Assembly: GCF_014650455.1 (NCBI RefSeq) | Contig: NZ_BMUZ01000014.1 | Location: forward strand, 186,001 to 250,000 | From: Streptomyces xanthochromogenes | GTDB lineage: Bacteria; Actinomycetota; Actinomycetes; Streptomycetales; Streptomycetaceae | DNA length: 64,000 nucleotides | Direction: 5' to 3' | Shown here: one piece after another, positions 1 to 7,740 of the stretch | How positions within the stretch are numbered: the stretch's first letter is position 1 | Layout: each line of letters opens with the position of its first letter | Notes under the pieces: generated by a model | What the model was told of the DNA's origin: nothing | Seen by the model: only the letters and a program-made list of their open reading frames with translations | Databases searched by the model: none | Made by a program: the position numbers and the translations under genes

Positions 1-880
1 TCATCCGGCGGGCGATCTGCGGCGCGAGCAGCGCCACGAAGTCGACCGGCCCGGCCGCACCCGTCGCGACCGATGCCAGGACCACACCGATGACGACCAG
101 GCCGAGCCGCACCCGCCCGAGCCGTACGCCGAGCGCGGTCGCGGTGTCGTCGTCGAGGGAGACCGTGCGCTGGGCGCGGGCCGCCCACAGCACGGCCGGC
201 ACGAGTGCGAGCAGCACCCAGCCGAGCGGCGCGGCCTCGTCCCAGCCGCGCCCGTTGAGCGAGCCCGTCATCCAGATCTGGGCCTGCTGGGCGACCAGGT
301 AGTCGCCCTTGGTCATGAACAGGGTGGTGAGGGAGCGCAGCGCGATCGCGAAGCCGATGCCGATCAGTACGAAGCGCGTGGCGTGCAGCCCGCCGCGCCA
401 CGCGAAGACGTACACCAGCGCCGCGGCGAGGACCCCGCCGGCGACGGACAGGTACGGCAGCACGGTGTACGAGGTGACGCCGAACGTCATCGCGCCCACG
501 GTCAGCGCCGAGGCGCCCTGGCTGATGCCGATGATGTCGGGGCTGGCGAGCGGGTTGCGTGCGACGGTCTGGATGAGCGCGCCCGCGATGCCGAACGCGG
601 CGCCGACCATCAGGCCCACCACCATGCGGGGCAGCCGCAGGGTGCCGACGACGAGTTCGGCGCCCGAGTCCTGGCCGGTCAGCACCTTGAGTACGTCGCC
701 GGGCGCCACGAAGCTCTCGCCGACGCAGAGATAGGCGACGCAGAGCGCGGCCAGGAGGGCGAGCAGGCAGGAGCCGACCGCGGCCGCCCTGCGGTGCAGC
801 AGGAAGGCGGCCCGTCCGGCCCGCACGACGGCGTATCCGGCGGGGCGCACGCGCGGGCCGGTCGAGGAGAGGGCGCTCAT
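1..880 (-). CDS. FecCD-family siderophore ABC permease (3' end beyond window)
   Basis: Membrane-channel subunit of an ABC importer for ferric siderophores or related chelates. From the ATG at 880, 293 codons are visible before the window edge. After a variable N-terminus come a first hydrophobic segment and family blocks such as RLPRMVVGLMVGAAFGIAG and ARNPLASPDIIGISQGA, and a late AAGPVDFVALLAPQIARRM. About 50 C-terminal residues should be missing. The ATG overlaps the stop of a 21-codon ORF (ATGA) that itself overlaps the upstream permease gene, so translation is probably coupled. The two permeases likely form a heterodimer, with the ATPase gene expected beyond the left edge. The substrate cannot be read from the sequence. 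Confidence 0.9.
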   Translation of the reverse strand, partial: MSALSSTGPRVRPAGYAVVRAGRAAFLLHRRAAAVGSCLLALLAALCVAYLCVGESFVAPGDVLKVLTGQDSGAELVVGTLRLPRMVVGLMVGAAFGIAGALIQTVARNPLASPDIIGISQGASALTVGAMTFGVTSYTVLPYLSVAGGVLAAALVYVFAWRGGLHATRFVLIGIGFAIALRSLTTLFMTKGDYLVAQQAQIWMTGSLNGRGWDEAAPLGWVLLALVPAVLWAARAQRTVSLDDDTATALGVRLGRVRLGLVVIGVVLASVATGAAGPVDFVALLAPQIARRM

Positions 881-942
881 GCGGGGACCGCCTTCGCGAG
901 GGGCCGGGCGGCCCGCGGGTCGAGGGGCTCGGTGCCGCTCAT
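877..942 (-). CDS. 21-codon mini-ORF bridging the two permease genes
   Basis: The ORF encodes MSGTEPLDPRAARPLAKAVPA. Its ATG (942) overlaps the stop of the upstream permease as ATGA, and its TGA overlaps the ATG of the downstream permease as ATGA. Its last residues (KAVPA) repeat those of the upstream permease, and the DNA at both junctions is nearly the same (gctcatgc-ggaccgccttc), so it looks like a duplicated gene junction about 62 bp long. It may act only as a translational relay. No homology is claimed. Confidence 0.3.
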   Translation of the reverse strand: MSGTEPLDPRAARPLAKAVPA

Positions 943-1961
943 GCCGGGACCGCCTTCCTGCGGACCAGCGTGACCAGGAACGGCACGCCGATCAGGGCGG
1001 TCATCACGCCCGCCGGGATCTCGCTCGGCGGGAACACGATCCGGCCGAGCGTGTCGGCGACCAGCAGCATCACCGGGCCGACGAGCGCCGCCATCGGCAG
1101 CACCCAGCGGTGGTCGCTGCCCACGACGGCGCGGGCGATGTGCGGGATCGCGAGGCCGATGAAGGCGATCGGCCCGGCCGCCGCCACCCCGACGCCGGTC
1201 AGGACGGTCGCGCCGATGCCGCCCAGGACGCGTACCGTCGCGACGTTCTGGCCGAGGCCCTTGGCGACGTCCTCGCCGAGCGCGAGCGCGTCGAGGCCGC
1301 GCGCCACCCAGGCGACCAGGACGATCCCGACGAGCAGGAACGGCCATGTCTGATGGGCGACTTGGGCATCGCGGCCGGCGAGCGAACCGACCTGCCAGAA
1401 GCGGAATTCGTCGAGTGCCGCGGCCTTCGTGGTGAGCACGCCCATCGTCACGGACACGAGCAGCGCGTTGATCGCGGCGCCGCTGAGCGCGAGCTTCACC
1501 GGGGTCGCGCCGCCGCGCCCGCTGGACGCGATCGCGTACACCACGACGGAGGCGATGCCCGCGCCCGCGAACGCGAACCACACGTATCCCGTCAGTGTGT
1601 GCACGCCGAGGAACGCGATCGCCAGGACCACCGCGACCGAGGCGCCCTGGCTGATGCCGAGGATGCCGGGGTCGGCGATGGGGTTGCGGGTGATGCCCTG
1701 CAGAACGGTGCCCGCGACCGCGAGGGCGGCCCCGACCATCAGGCCGATGAGGGTGCGCGGCACCCGCAGTTCGCGGACGACCTCGGCGTTGGGGGTGTGC
1801 GCGCCGCCGAACAGCGCGTCCAGGACCTCCGACGGCGGGATCGGGCGCGCGCCCACGGTGAGCGAGAGCAGGACGGCGACCAGCAGGGCCGCGACGGCCG
1901 CCGCCGTCGCGAGCACGCGTCTGGTCCGGCGGGGTGCGGCGGCTGGCATAGGGCCCATCAC
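939..1961 (-). CDS. FecCD-family siderophore ABC permease
   Basis: Second channel subunit of the iron-chelate importer, 340 residues, which is normal for the family. Visible blocks are LRVPRTLIGLMVGAALAVAG near residue 65, TRNPIADPGILGISQGASVA, and the C-terminal AAGPIAFIGLAIPHIARAVV followed by IGVPFLVTLVRRK. The start is the ATG at 1961 or 1949 (MPAAAP); neither has a strong ribosome site. It is the first gene of the minus-strand operon and overlaps the following mini-ORF by 4 bp. A possible iron-regulator box lies about 50 bp upstream, which fits repression by iron. Confidence 0.92.
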   Translation of the reverse strand: MMGPMPAAAPRRTRRVLATAAAVAALLVAVLLSLTVGARPIPPSEVLDALFGGAHTPNAEVVRELRVPRTLIGLMVGAALAVAGTVLQGITRNPIADPGILGISQGASVAVVLAIAFLGVHTLTGYVWFAFAGAGIASVVVYAIASSGRGGATPVKLALSGAAINALLVSVTMGVLTTKAAALDEFRFWQVGSLAGRDAQVAHQTWPFLLVGIVLVAWVARGLDALALGEDVAKGLGQNVATVRVLGGIGATVLTGVGVAAAGPIAFIGLAIPHIARAVVGSDHRWVLPMAALVGPVMLLVADTLGRIVFPPSEIPAGVMTALIGVPFLVTLVRRKAVPA

Positions 1962-2007
1962 AGTCGGCGTTTCGAGAATCGGGTCGGGCCGGCGTGGGGC
2001 GCGCGGC

Positions 2008-2026
2008 TTCGGTAAGGCTTGGCTAA
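2008..2026 (-). promoter_or_regulatory. Possible DmdR/IdeR iron box
   Basis: On the minus strand the 19 bases read TTAGCCAAGCCTTACCGAA. By my count 13 of 19 positions match the actinobacterial iron-box palindrome (TTAGGTTAGGCTAACCTAA type), including the outer TTAG and the ACC-AA half. It lies 47 bp upstream of the first permease start, where a DmdR1-type repressor would act. The left half is poorly conserved, so this is a candidate only. Confidence 0.4.
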
Positions 2027-2073
2027 CTACCGGGTCAGTCTAGGGGGCCGGTTCCGCTGCCCGTCTGGGCACA

Positions 2074-2706
2074 ATGGCCTTCATGCCTCTCGACGCACCC
2101 ACGGTCGGCTTCGACCTCGACATGACCCTGATCGACTCGCGCCCCGGTATCCACGCCGTCTACCAGGAGCTTTCCGCCAGGACCGGGACGTTCATCGACG
2201 CCGACCAGGCCGTCAGCCGGCTCGGGCCGCCGCTCGACTGGGAGCTGCGGCACTGGTTCCCCGAGGAGCTGATCGCGGAGATGGTCCTCGCCTACCGTGA
2301 GATCTACCCCACACGCGCGATCCTGCCGACCCCGGCGCTGCCCGGTGCCGCCGACGCGGTGCGCGCGGTGCAGGAGCTCGGCGGGCGGGCCGTCGTCGTC
2401 ACCGCCAAGAACGCGCCGCAGGCCCGGCTGCACCTCGACCACCTGGGCATCACCCCGGACGAGGTGGTCGGCGGCCTGTGGGCCGAGGGCAAGGCGATCG
2501 CGCTGCGCGAGCACGGCGCGGCCGTATACGTCGGCGACCACCTCGGCGACGTGCTCGGCGCACGCGCCGCGGGCGCCCTGTCCGTCGCGGTCCCGACCGG
2601 ACCGATCGGCGCGGCGGAGCTGCGCGAGGCCGGCGCCGATGTCGTCCTCGACGATCTGACGTCATTTCCGGCCTGGTTGAAGGGTTACGCCGCCGAACGC
2701 GCTTGA
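2074..2706 (+). CDS. HAD-superfamily phosphatase (phosphoglycolate phosphatase-like)
   Basis: Cytosolic haloacid-dehalogenase hydrolase of 210 residues that probably dephosphorylates a small metabolite. The catalytic motif FDLDMTLIDSRPG is at residues 13-25 with the nucleophile Asp14 and the acid/base Asp16. Motif II is VVVTAKN, and motif IV is YVGDHLGDVLGARAAG near residue 150. The alpha-helical stretch between motifs I and II is a C1-type cap as in Gph. The start could also be the ATG at 2083 (MPLDAPTVG). The gene is convergent with the small membrane-protein gene downstream. The substrate is unknown. Confidence 0.85.
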   Translation: MAFMPLDAPTVGFDLDMTLIDSRPGIHAVYQELSARTGTFIDADQAVSRLGPPLDWELRHWFPEELIAEMVLAYREIYPTRAILPTPALPGAADAVRAVQELGGRAVVVTAKNAPQARLHLDHLGITPDEVVGGLWAEGKAIALREHGAAVYVGDHLGDVLGARAAGALSVAVPTGPIGAAELREAGADVVLDDLTSFPAWLKGYAAERA

Positions 2707-2764
2707 CAGCCGGGCCTCGTACTCGCGTACGGGACCGGCCGGTTCGGGTGGGCTTCGGGCCCGG

Positions 2765-3019
2765 TCAGACGCGGGCCCGGCGGCGCTGCTCCGCGATGGT
2801 GAGCAGCACGCCCGCCCCCGCGATCAGGAAGCCGACGCCCATCAGCATGCAGACCAGATAGGCGACGGACGGGAACGGGGCGGTGTGCAGGAACAGCGGC
2901 GCCACGGTGACCAGGGTGGCGAGCGCGCCGACGAAGAACACGACGACGCCGACGCGAACCAGCCGATCACCGGTGGTGAGGGCGTCGCGGTCGGTCCTGG
3001 CCTGGGTTTCGGTACTCAC
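2765..3019 (-). CDS. Small two-helix membrane protein
   Basis: An 84-residue protein if started at the GTG at 3019 (MSTETQART); the open frame continues to 3085 but that extension is Pro/Arg-rich and unlikely to be coding. Two hydrophobic helices are clear: VGVVVFFVGALATLVTVAPL and a second from VAYLVCMLMGVGFLIAGAG, followed by a short basic tail (EQRRRARV) expected in the cytoplasm. I do not recognise the family. It stands alone between the convergent HAD gene and the divergent cold-shock gene. Confidence 0.65.
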   Translation of the reverse strand: MSTETQARTDRDALTTGDRLVRVGVVVFFVGALATLVTVAPLFLHTAPFPSVAYLVCMLMGVGFLIAGAGVLLTIAEQRRRARV

Positions 3020-3188
3020 CCCGCCAGGGTAGTTCCCTGCTCGTAAGGACAGGCCGGGACGTCTTGTCAGCTGCCCCTGGACCATTAGCCTTGGTGTCGG
3101 CGGGTCGGAAGGCGACCCGCTGTCGTGCTATCCAGAGCCGTTTTCGGCGCCCCCGCACACAACGACGAGTACGAGGACGAGGACAGAC

Positions 3189-3572
3189 GTGCCTACCGGC
3201 AAGGTCAAGTGGTTCAACAGTGAGAAGGGCTTCGGCTTTCTCTCCCGCGACGACGGCGGCGACGTCTTCGTCCACTCCTCCGTGCTCCCCGCCGGGGTCG
3301 ACGCCCTCAAGCCCGGCCAGCGCGTCGAGTTCGGCGTCGTCGCCGGTCAGCGTGGCGACCAGGCCCTGTCCGTGACGGTCCTCGACCCGGCCCCCTCGGT
3401 GGCCGCGGCCCAGCGCCGCAAGCCCGACGAACTGGCCTCCATCGTGCAGGACCTGACCACGGTCCTGGAGAACATCACGCCCATGCTGGAGAAGGGCCGC
3501 TACCCCGACAAGGCCGCGGGCAAGAAGATCGCGGGCCTGCTGCGCGCGGTGGCGGACCAGTTGGACGTCTAG
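3189..3572 (+). CDS. Cold-shock domain protein with C-terminal extension
   Basis: Single-stranded nucleic-acid-binding protein of 127 residues. Residues 1-67 are a cold-shock domain with both RNP motifs: KWFNSEKGFGFL (RNP1) and DVFVHSSVL (RNP2). Typical bacterial Csp proteins are about 67 residues; here a further 60-residue alpha-helical tail (from AQRRKPDELASIVQDL) follows, as in a distinct streptomycete class. GTG start, with the purine-rich GAGGACGAGGACA 5 to 17 bases upstream as ribosome site. The stop codon lies inside the first unit of a 28-bp tandem repeat. Confidence 0.93.
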   Translation: MPTGKVKWFNSEKGFGFLSRDDGGDVFVHSSVLPAGVDALKPGQRVEFGVVAGQRGDQALSVTVLDPAPSVAAAQRRKPDELASIVQDLTTVLENITPMLEKGRYPDKAAGKKIAGLLRAVADQLDV

Positions 3573-3673
3573 GTCCCGTCGCCGTCCTCCGGACGTCTAG
3601 GTCCCGTCGCCGTCCTCCGGACGTCTAGGTCCCGTCGCCGTCCTCCGGACGTCCGGGTTCCGTCGCCGTCCGC
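3563..3673. repeat. 28-bp tandem repeat overlapping the csp stop codon
   Basis: Three exact copies of a 28-bp unit beginning GGACGTCTAGG start at 3563, 3591 and 3619, and a diverged fourth starts at 3647. The TAG stop of the cold-shock gene is within unit 1, so the last codons are part of the repeat. Each junction contains the inverted repeat CGTCC-TCC-GGACG, giving a row of small hairpins behind the gene. Confidence 0.9.
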
Positions 3674-3742
3674 GCACGGCTCCGCAGGCTTGGGGCGGGC
3701 CGCCGGGCTCCGTGCGGTCCCGCCCGGCAGCCCGTTGCCGGT

Positions 3743-4594
3743 TCAGACGAACGACAGCGCATCGGGGCCGAGGGGCGGGACGAGACCCTCGGCCGCGGCG
3801 CGCGTCAGCAGGCCCCGCACCGCGGCGTAGCCGTCCTCGCCGAGGTCGGCGGTGAACTCGTTGACGTAGAGCCCGATGTGCCGGTCGGCCACGGCCGGGT
3901 CCATCTCCTGGGCGTGCTCCAGTACGTACGGCCGGGACGCCTCGGGGTGCTCCCAGGCGAGCCGTACGGAGGTGCGGGCCGACTCGGCTAGGAGGCGCAG
4001 CGTGTCCTCGCCCAGCGAGCGCTTGGCGATGATCGCGCCGAGCGGGATGGGCAGCCCGGTGGTCGACTCCCAGTGCCGGCCCATGTCGGCGAGGCAGTGC
4101 AGCCCGTAGTTCTGGTACGTGAAGCGGGCCTCGTGGATGACGAGTCCGGCGTCGACCTTGCCGTCGCGCACCGCGGGCATGATCTCGTGGAACGGCATGA
4201 CGACCACCTCGCCGACCCCGCCCGGCACCACGTCCGCGGCCCACAGCCGGAACAGCAGGTACGCCGTCGACTTCTCGCTGGGCACCGCAACCGTCTTGCC
4301 GGTCAGGTCCGTTCCCGCTTCCCGGGTGAGGACCAGCGGGCCGCAGCCCCGGCCGAGCGCGCCGCCGCACGGCAGCAGCGCGTACTCGTCGAGGACCCAG
4401 GGCAGCACCGCGTACGACACCTTGAGCACGTCGAACTCGCCGCGCTCGGCCATGCCGTTGGTGATGTCGATGTCGGCGAACGTCACGTCGAGTCCGGGCG
4501 CGCCCGGCACCCGGCCGTGCGCCCACGCGTCGAAGACGAAGGTGTCGTTCGGGCAGGGAGAGTAGGCGATCTTCAGCGCCGGTTCAGTGCTCAT
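3743..4594 (-). CDS. mqnD: 1,4-dihydroxy-6-naphthoate synthase MqnD
   Basis: Enzyme of the futalosine route to menaquinone; it converts cyclic dehypoxanthinyl futalosine into 1,4-dihydroxy-6-naphthoate. The protein has 283 residues, the usual length, with the periplasmic-binding-protein-like fold. Visible family features are the N-terminal IAYSPCPNDTFVFDAW, FADIDITNGMAERGEFDVLKVS, and VIHEARFTYQNYGLHCLADMG. The start ATG at 4594 lies inside the end of mqnB (11-bp overlap), so the two are translated from one message. The other pathway genes (mqnA, mqnC) are not in this window. Confidence 0.95.
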   Translation of the reverse strand: MSTEPALKIAYSPCPNDTFVFDAWAHGRVPGAPGLDVTFADIDITNGMAERGEFDVLKVSYAVLPWVLDEYALLPCGGALGRGCGPLVLTREAGTDLTGKTVAVPSEKSTAYLLFRLWAADVVPGGVGEVVVMPFHEIMPAVRDGKVDAGLVIHEARFTYQNYGLHCLADMGRHWESTTGLPIPLGAIIAKRSLGEDTLRLLAESARTSVRLAWEHPEASRPYVLEHAQEMDPAVADRHIGLYVNEFTADLGEDGYAAVRGLLTRAAAEGLVPPLGPDALSFV

Positions 4595-5336
4595 GCGAGG
4601 TCCAACTCTCCAATACGGGCGGGAGCTTCCCGAATGCGTCGGTGAGGGCGGCGAGTGCGTCGCCGATCCGCCAGGCCGAACGGTCGCGCGGGCCGACGGA
4701 GTTGGAGATCGCGCGGACTTCGAGGACCGGCAGGCCGTACTGGTCGGCGGCCTCGGCGACGCCGAAGCCCTCCATCGCCTCGGCGACGGCGGACGGGTGG
4801 CGGGCCAGGAGTTCGGCGGCGCGCTCGGCGGTGCCGGTGGCGGTGGTGACGGTGAGGACGGTGCCGTACGCCGCGCCGAGTGCCCTCATCACGCGGCGGC
4901 CGAGCGGGACGGACGGGTGCACCTGGTCGCGGCCGAAGCCGAGCTCGGTGACGGGGATGAAGCCCTCGGGGGAGCCCGCGCCCAGGTCGGCGGCGACGAT
5001 CCGGGAGGACACGACGAGTGAGCCGAGCGGCGCGACCCCGGGGAAGCCGCCGCCGATGCCGGTCGAGATCACCAGGTCGTAGCCGGGGTCCTGGGCGCGG
5101 CCCAGCGCGACGGCGGTGCCCGCGGCCGCGGCGGCGGGGCCGACGCCCGCCGGGTAGACGTGGATCTCGTGGCCCGCGCGGCCGTACCGGGTCAGCGGCG
5201 AGGGGGAGGACTCGGGCCCCGCGAACGGCGCGCGCCGGATGAACTCCTCGTCGAGGCGCGCGTACCCGGCGACCGCGAGGCCGGCGGCGACGGAGTCCGA
5301 CTCCGCCGCCACCGCGGTCACGACCAGTACGCGCAT
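4584..5336 (-). CDS. mqnB: Futalosine hydrolase MqnB
   Basis: Nucleosidase that releases hypoxanthine from futalosine, yielding dehypoxanthine futalosine for menaquinone synthesis. The protein is 250 residues from the ATG at 5336 (MRVLVVTAVAAESDSV); the longer open frame upstream has no plausible start. Motifs of the purine nucleoside phosphorylase/MTA nucleosidase fold are present: LVISTGIGGGFPGVAPLGS near residue 90 and AEAMEGFGVAEAA near residue 190, the latter carrying the ribose-binding Met-Glu pair. It overlaps mqnD by 11 bp. The lipoprotein gene upstream ends 17 bp before the start and may be in the same operon. Confidence 0.94.
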   Translation of the reverse strand: MRVLVVTAVAAESDSVAAGLAVAGYARLDEEFIRRAPFAGPESSPSPLTRYGRAGHEIHVYPAGVGPAAAAAGTAVALGRAQDPGYDLVISTGIGGGFPGVAPLGSLVVSSRIVAADLGAGSPEGFIPVTELGFGRDQVHPSVPLGRRVMRALGAAYGTVLTVTTATGTAERAAELLARHPSAVAEAMEGFGVAEAADQYGLPVLEVRAISNSVGPRDRSAWRIGDALAALTDAFGKLPPVLESWTSHEH

Positions 5337-5353
5337 CAGGCAGGGCCCGGTCG

Positions 5354-5845
5354 TCAGGAGTTGGTGCGCTTGAGCGTGAAGCTCCAGACCGACTCGGGCT
5401 TGTTGTCCTTGTCGACCTGCACGATGCTGACCTTCTTCTCCTTCGGGGCGGCACCGCCCTGGCCGCTGGCGAAGACGTCGGCGTTGGGGAAGCTCCGGTA
5501 GGTCTGGGCGGACGCCTCGGTGATCGGGCTGCCGTCGAGCAGCGCGATCCACTTGCTGCCGTTCTCGACGACCTTGGGGTCGACGCCCAGACGCAGGGTC
5601 GAGCCCGGCGCGTAGTCGATCGACTTGGCGTCCTTGACGCCGCTGAGGCAGCCGGTGAGCTTGGACTCGGCGAGCGGCTTGCCGTCCTCGCCGCGGCAGG
5701 ACGCCTCGGTGTTGACGGAGTTGGTGCCGACCGTCACGGTCGCGAGAGGCGTCGGCTTGTCGCAGGCGGAGAGGACGAGGAGTCCGGCGGAGGCGGCGGC
5801 GAGTGCAGCGCCGGCCCGGCGGGTCCTACCGGAACGAAGTGACAT
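5354..5845 (-). CDS. DUF2771-like lipoprotein
   Basis: A 163-residue exported lipoprotein if started at the ATG at 5845 (MSLRSGRTRRAG). The N-terminus has a basic stretch, a hydrophobic core and the lipobox LVLSAC, so Cys should be lipidated after cleavage. The mature part contains two cysteines (EASCRGEDG and KLTGCLSG) likely to form a disulfide, then a beta-rich region ending SVWSFTLKRTNS. I place it in the DUF2771 group from memory of streptomycete neighbours of mqnB; that name is less certain than the lipoprotein call. Function unknown. Confidence 0.8.
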   Translation of the reverse strand: MSLRSGRTRRAGAALAAASAGLLVLSACDKPTPLATVTVGTNSVNTEASCRGEDGKPLAESKLTGCLSGVKDAKSIDYAPGSTLRLGVDPKVVENGSKWIALLDGSPITEASAQTYRSFPNADVFASGQGGAAPKEKKVSIVQVDKDNKPESVWSFTLKRTNS

Positions 5846-6049
5846 TGTGCGGCTCCGCCGCGGGGCAACGGTCATGGAGCGAAGGCTATCGGTCGCCCCG
5901 AGCCACGCCGCGCGGGGGTGCGGCGTGCGGTGTGGCGCGGACCCGCCGACCCCGTGACGGGCCGTCCGCCCACGCTCGTCCGGGTCCCGTCCGGCTGCAT
6001 GCGTAGGGGGCCCGTCCGCCCGCACTCCTACGGGCCCGTTCCCGACGGC

Positions 6050-7405
6050 TCAGGCCACCCGGGGATGGGGCGTGCCGCGGCGGGCCGCGCCGAGCAGGCC
6101 GCGCACCGAGACGGTGGCGCCCAGTGCGAGCAGGGACGCGGCCACCGACATGCCGAGGAGCCCGTTCAGCGGAAGCGCTATGCCGATGGCGCCGCCGAGG
6201 ACCCAGGCCACCTGGAGCAGCGTCTCCGAGCGGGCGAACGCGGAGGTGCGGACCTCCTCGGGCACATCGCGCTGGATCATCGCGTCCAGGGACAGCTTGG
6301 CCAGGGCCTGGGTGAGCCCGGCCGTCGCGCCGAGGACGGCCACCATCACCCCGCTGAAGAACGCCGCCGACAGGACGGCGACGCCCAGCGCGGTCGTCAG
6401 CATCGTCACGATCAGTACCTCGGGCCCGCGCGCCTTGAGGAGCGAGCCGACCGCCGTGCCGAGCGCGTTGCCGACGCCCGCCGAGACGCCGACGATGCCG
6501 AGCGAGACGGCCGCGCTCTGCCCGGACAGCGGGTGCTCGCGCAGCAGGAACGCCAGGAAGAAGATCAGGAACCCGGACAGCGCGCGCAGCGCGGCATTGG
6601 CGTACAGACCGTTCTGCACGGACACCCCGACCGTCCGCAGACTGGGCTTCTGGCCGCCCCGGTCGGACAGCCGTGCCTTGGTCTCGCCCTTGGCCGAGTC
6701 GACCTTCGCGGGCAGGGTGAAGGCCAGGAACGTGCCGCCCATGAAGACACAGCACGCCCCGTAGAGCGGCCACTCGGGCCCGATGCGGGAGAGCCCGGCG
6801 CCGATCGGGGCGGCGGCGCCGGTGGCCAGCAGGCCGGCGAGGGTGACCCGTGAGTTCGCCTTCACCAGGGAGAAGCGGGGTGGCAGCAGGCGTGGCACCA
6901 CGGCGCTTCTGACCACGCCGTACGCCTTCGACGCGACCAGCACGCCGAGCGCGGCGGGGTAGAGCTCCAGGCCACCGGTGGCGACCGCGCCCGACATGGT
7001 CAGGGCGAGCAGCACGCGGGCCAGCATCGCGCCGGCCATCGCGGCGCGCCGGCCGTGCGGCATCCGGTCGAGCAGCGGGCCGATGACCGGCGCCAGGAGG
7101 GTGAAGGGCGCCATCGTGATCGCCAGGTAGAGGGCGACCCGGCCGCGCGCCTGGTCGGTCGGCACCGAGAAGAACACGGTCGAGGCGAGCGCGACGGTGA
7201 TCATGACGTCACCGGCGCCGTTCACCGCGTGCAGCTCGATCAGTTTGCCGAGCCCCGACTCACCGGCGCCGTGCGCGTGCGTGGCTTTTCTGATCGAACG
7301 CGCCGTCCCCGTGAACGGCAGATGCAGGGCGCGACCGACCGCCCGCCCTGCCCTGCCCAGGCGGCCGGACCCGTCCGAAGAACCTGACGACCTCGCGGTT
7401 GCCAC
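6050..7405 (-). CDS. MFS transporter
   Basis: Major facilitator carrier of 451 residues from the GTG at 7405 (VATARSSGSSDG); the frame is open further upstream but with no good start. About 50 polar N-terminal residues precede twelve predicted membrane helices, beginning with VNGAGDVMITVALASTVFFS and containing the loop LLDRMPHGRRAAMAGAMLA that fits the conserved MFS loop 2-3. The central loop (KVDSAKGETKARLSDRGGQK) separates the two six-helix halves. The substrate is not readable. It is divergent from the DUF3027 gene. Confidence 0.87.
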   Translation of the reverse strand: MATARSSGSSDGSGRLGRAGRAVGRALHLPFTGTARSIRKATHAHGAGESGLGKLIELHAVNGAGDVMITVALASTVFFSVPTDQARGRVALYLAITMAPFTLLAPVIGPLLDRMPHGRRAAMAGAMLARVLLALTMSGAVATGGLELYPAALGVLVASKAYGVVRSAVVPRLLPPRFSLVKANSRVTLAGLLATGAAAPIGAGLSRIGPEWPLYGACCVFMGGTFLAFTLPAKVDSAKGETKARLSDRGGQKPSLRTVGVSVQNGLYANAALRALSGFLIFFLAFLLREHPLSGQSAAVSLGIVGVSAGVGNALGTAVGSLLKARGPEVLIVTMLTTALGVAVLSAAFFSGVMVAVLGATAGLTQALAKLSLDAMIQRDVPEEVRTSAFARSETLLQVAWVLGGAIGIALPLNGLLGMSVAASLLALGATVSVRGLLGAARRGTPHPRVA

Positions 7406-7486
7406 CCCGCCATAGTGCCCCAAGCCCGTCCGACCCGAACCAGGATTCGGACGTGCAGGTGGGCCGGGGGCCACGAAGGGGGTAGC

Positions 7487-7714
7487 GTGACAGGCGCGCC
7501 GCCCGCGGCTGCCCAAGGCCGCGCGCCTCTCCGCGATCCCGCAGAATGGATCGCAGAAGGTGCGCCTCCACGCTCATACGGAGCAGGGGGGACCCCCTTG
7601 GTCAGTGAACTGGACAGCCGCTGGGCAGTTGATCGCCCGGGCGCGGACGTTGACGCGGCCCCCTGGTCCGCTCCGCCCGCCCCGTACGCATTCGGCTCCC
7701 CGGCGCACCCGTGA
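7487..7714 (+). CDS. Possible small ORF upstream of the DUF3027 gene
   Basis: The 335-bp gap between the divergent MFS and DUF3027 genes holds this 75-codon frame. It starts at GTG 7487 with AGGGGG six bases upstream and ends 26 bp before the DUF3027 start. The product (VTGAPPAAAQGRAPLRD...) is proline/alanine rich and low in secondary structure. Third-position bias is weak evidence in DNA this rich in G+C, so this may be only the DUF3027 promoter region. No family is recognised. Confidence 0.25.
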   Translation: MTGAPPAAAQGRAPLRDPAEWIAEGAPPRSYGAGGTPLVSELDSRWAVDRPGADVDAAPWSAPPAPYAFGSPAHP

Positions 7715-7740
7715 GACGGCGTAGGAGAGAAGCGAGACCT

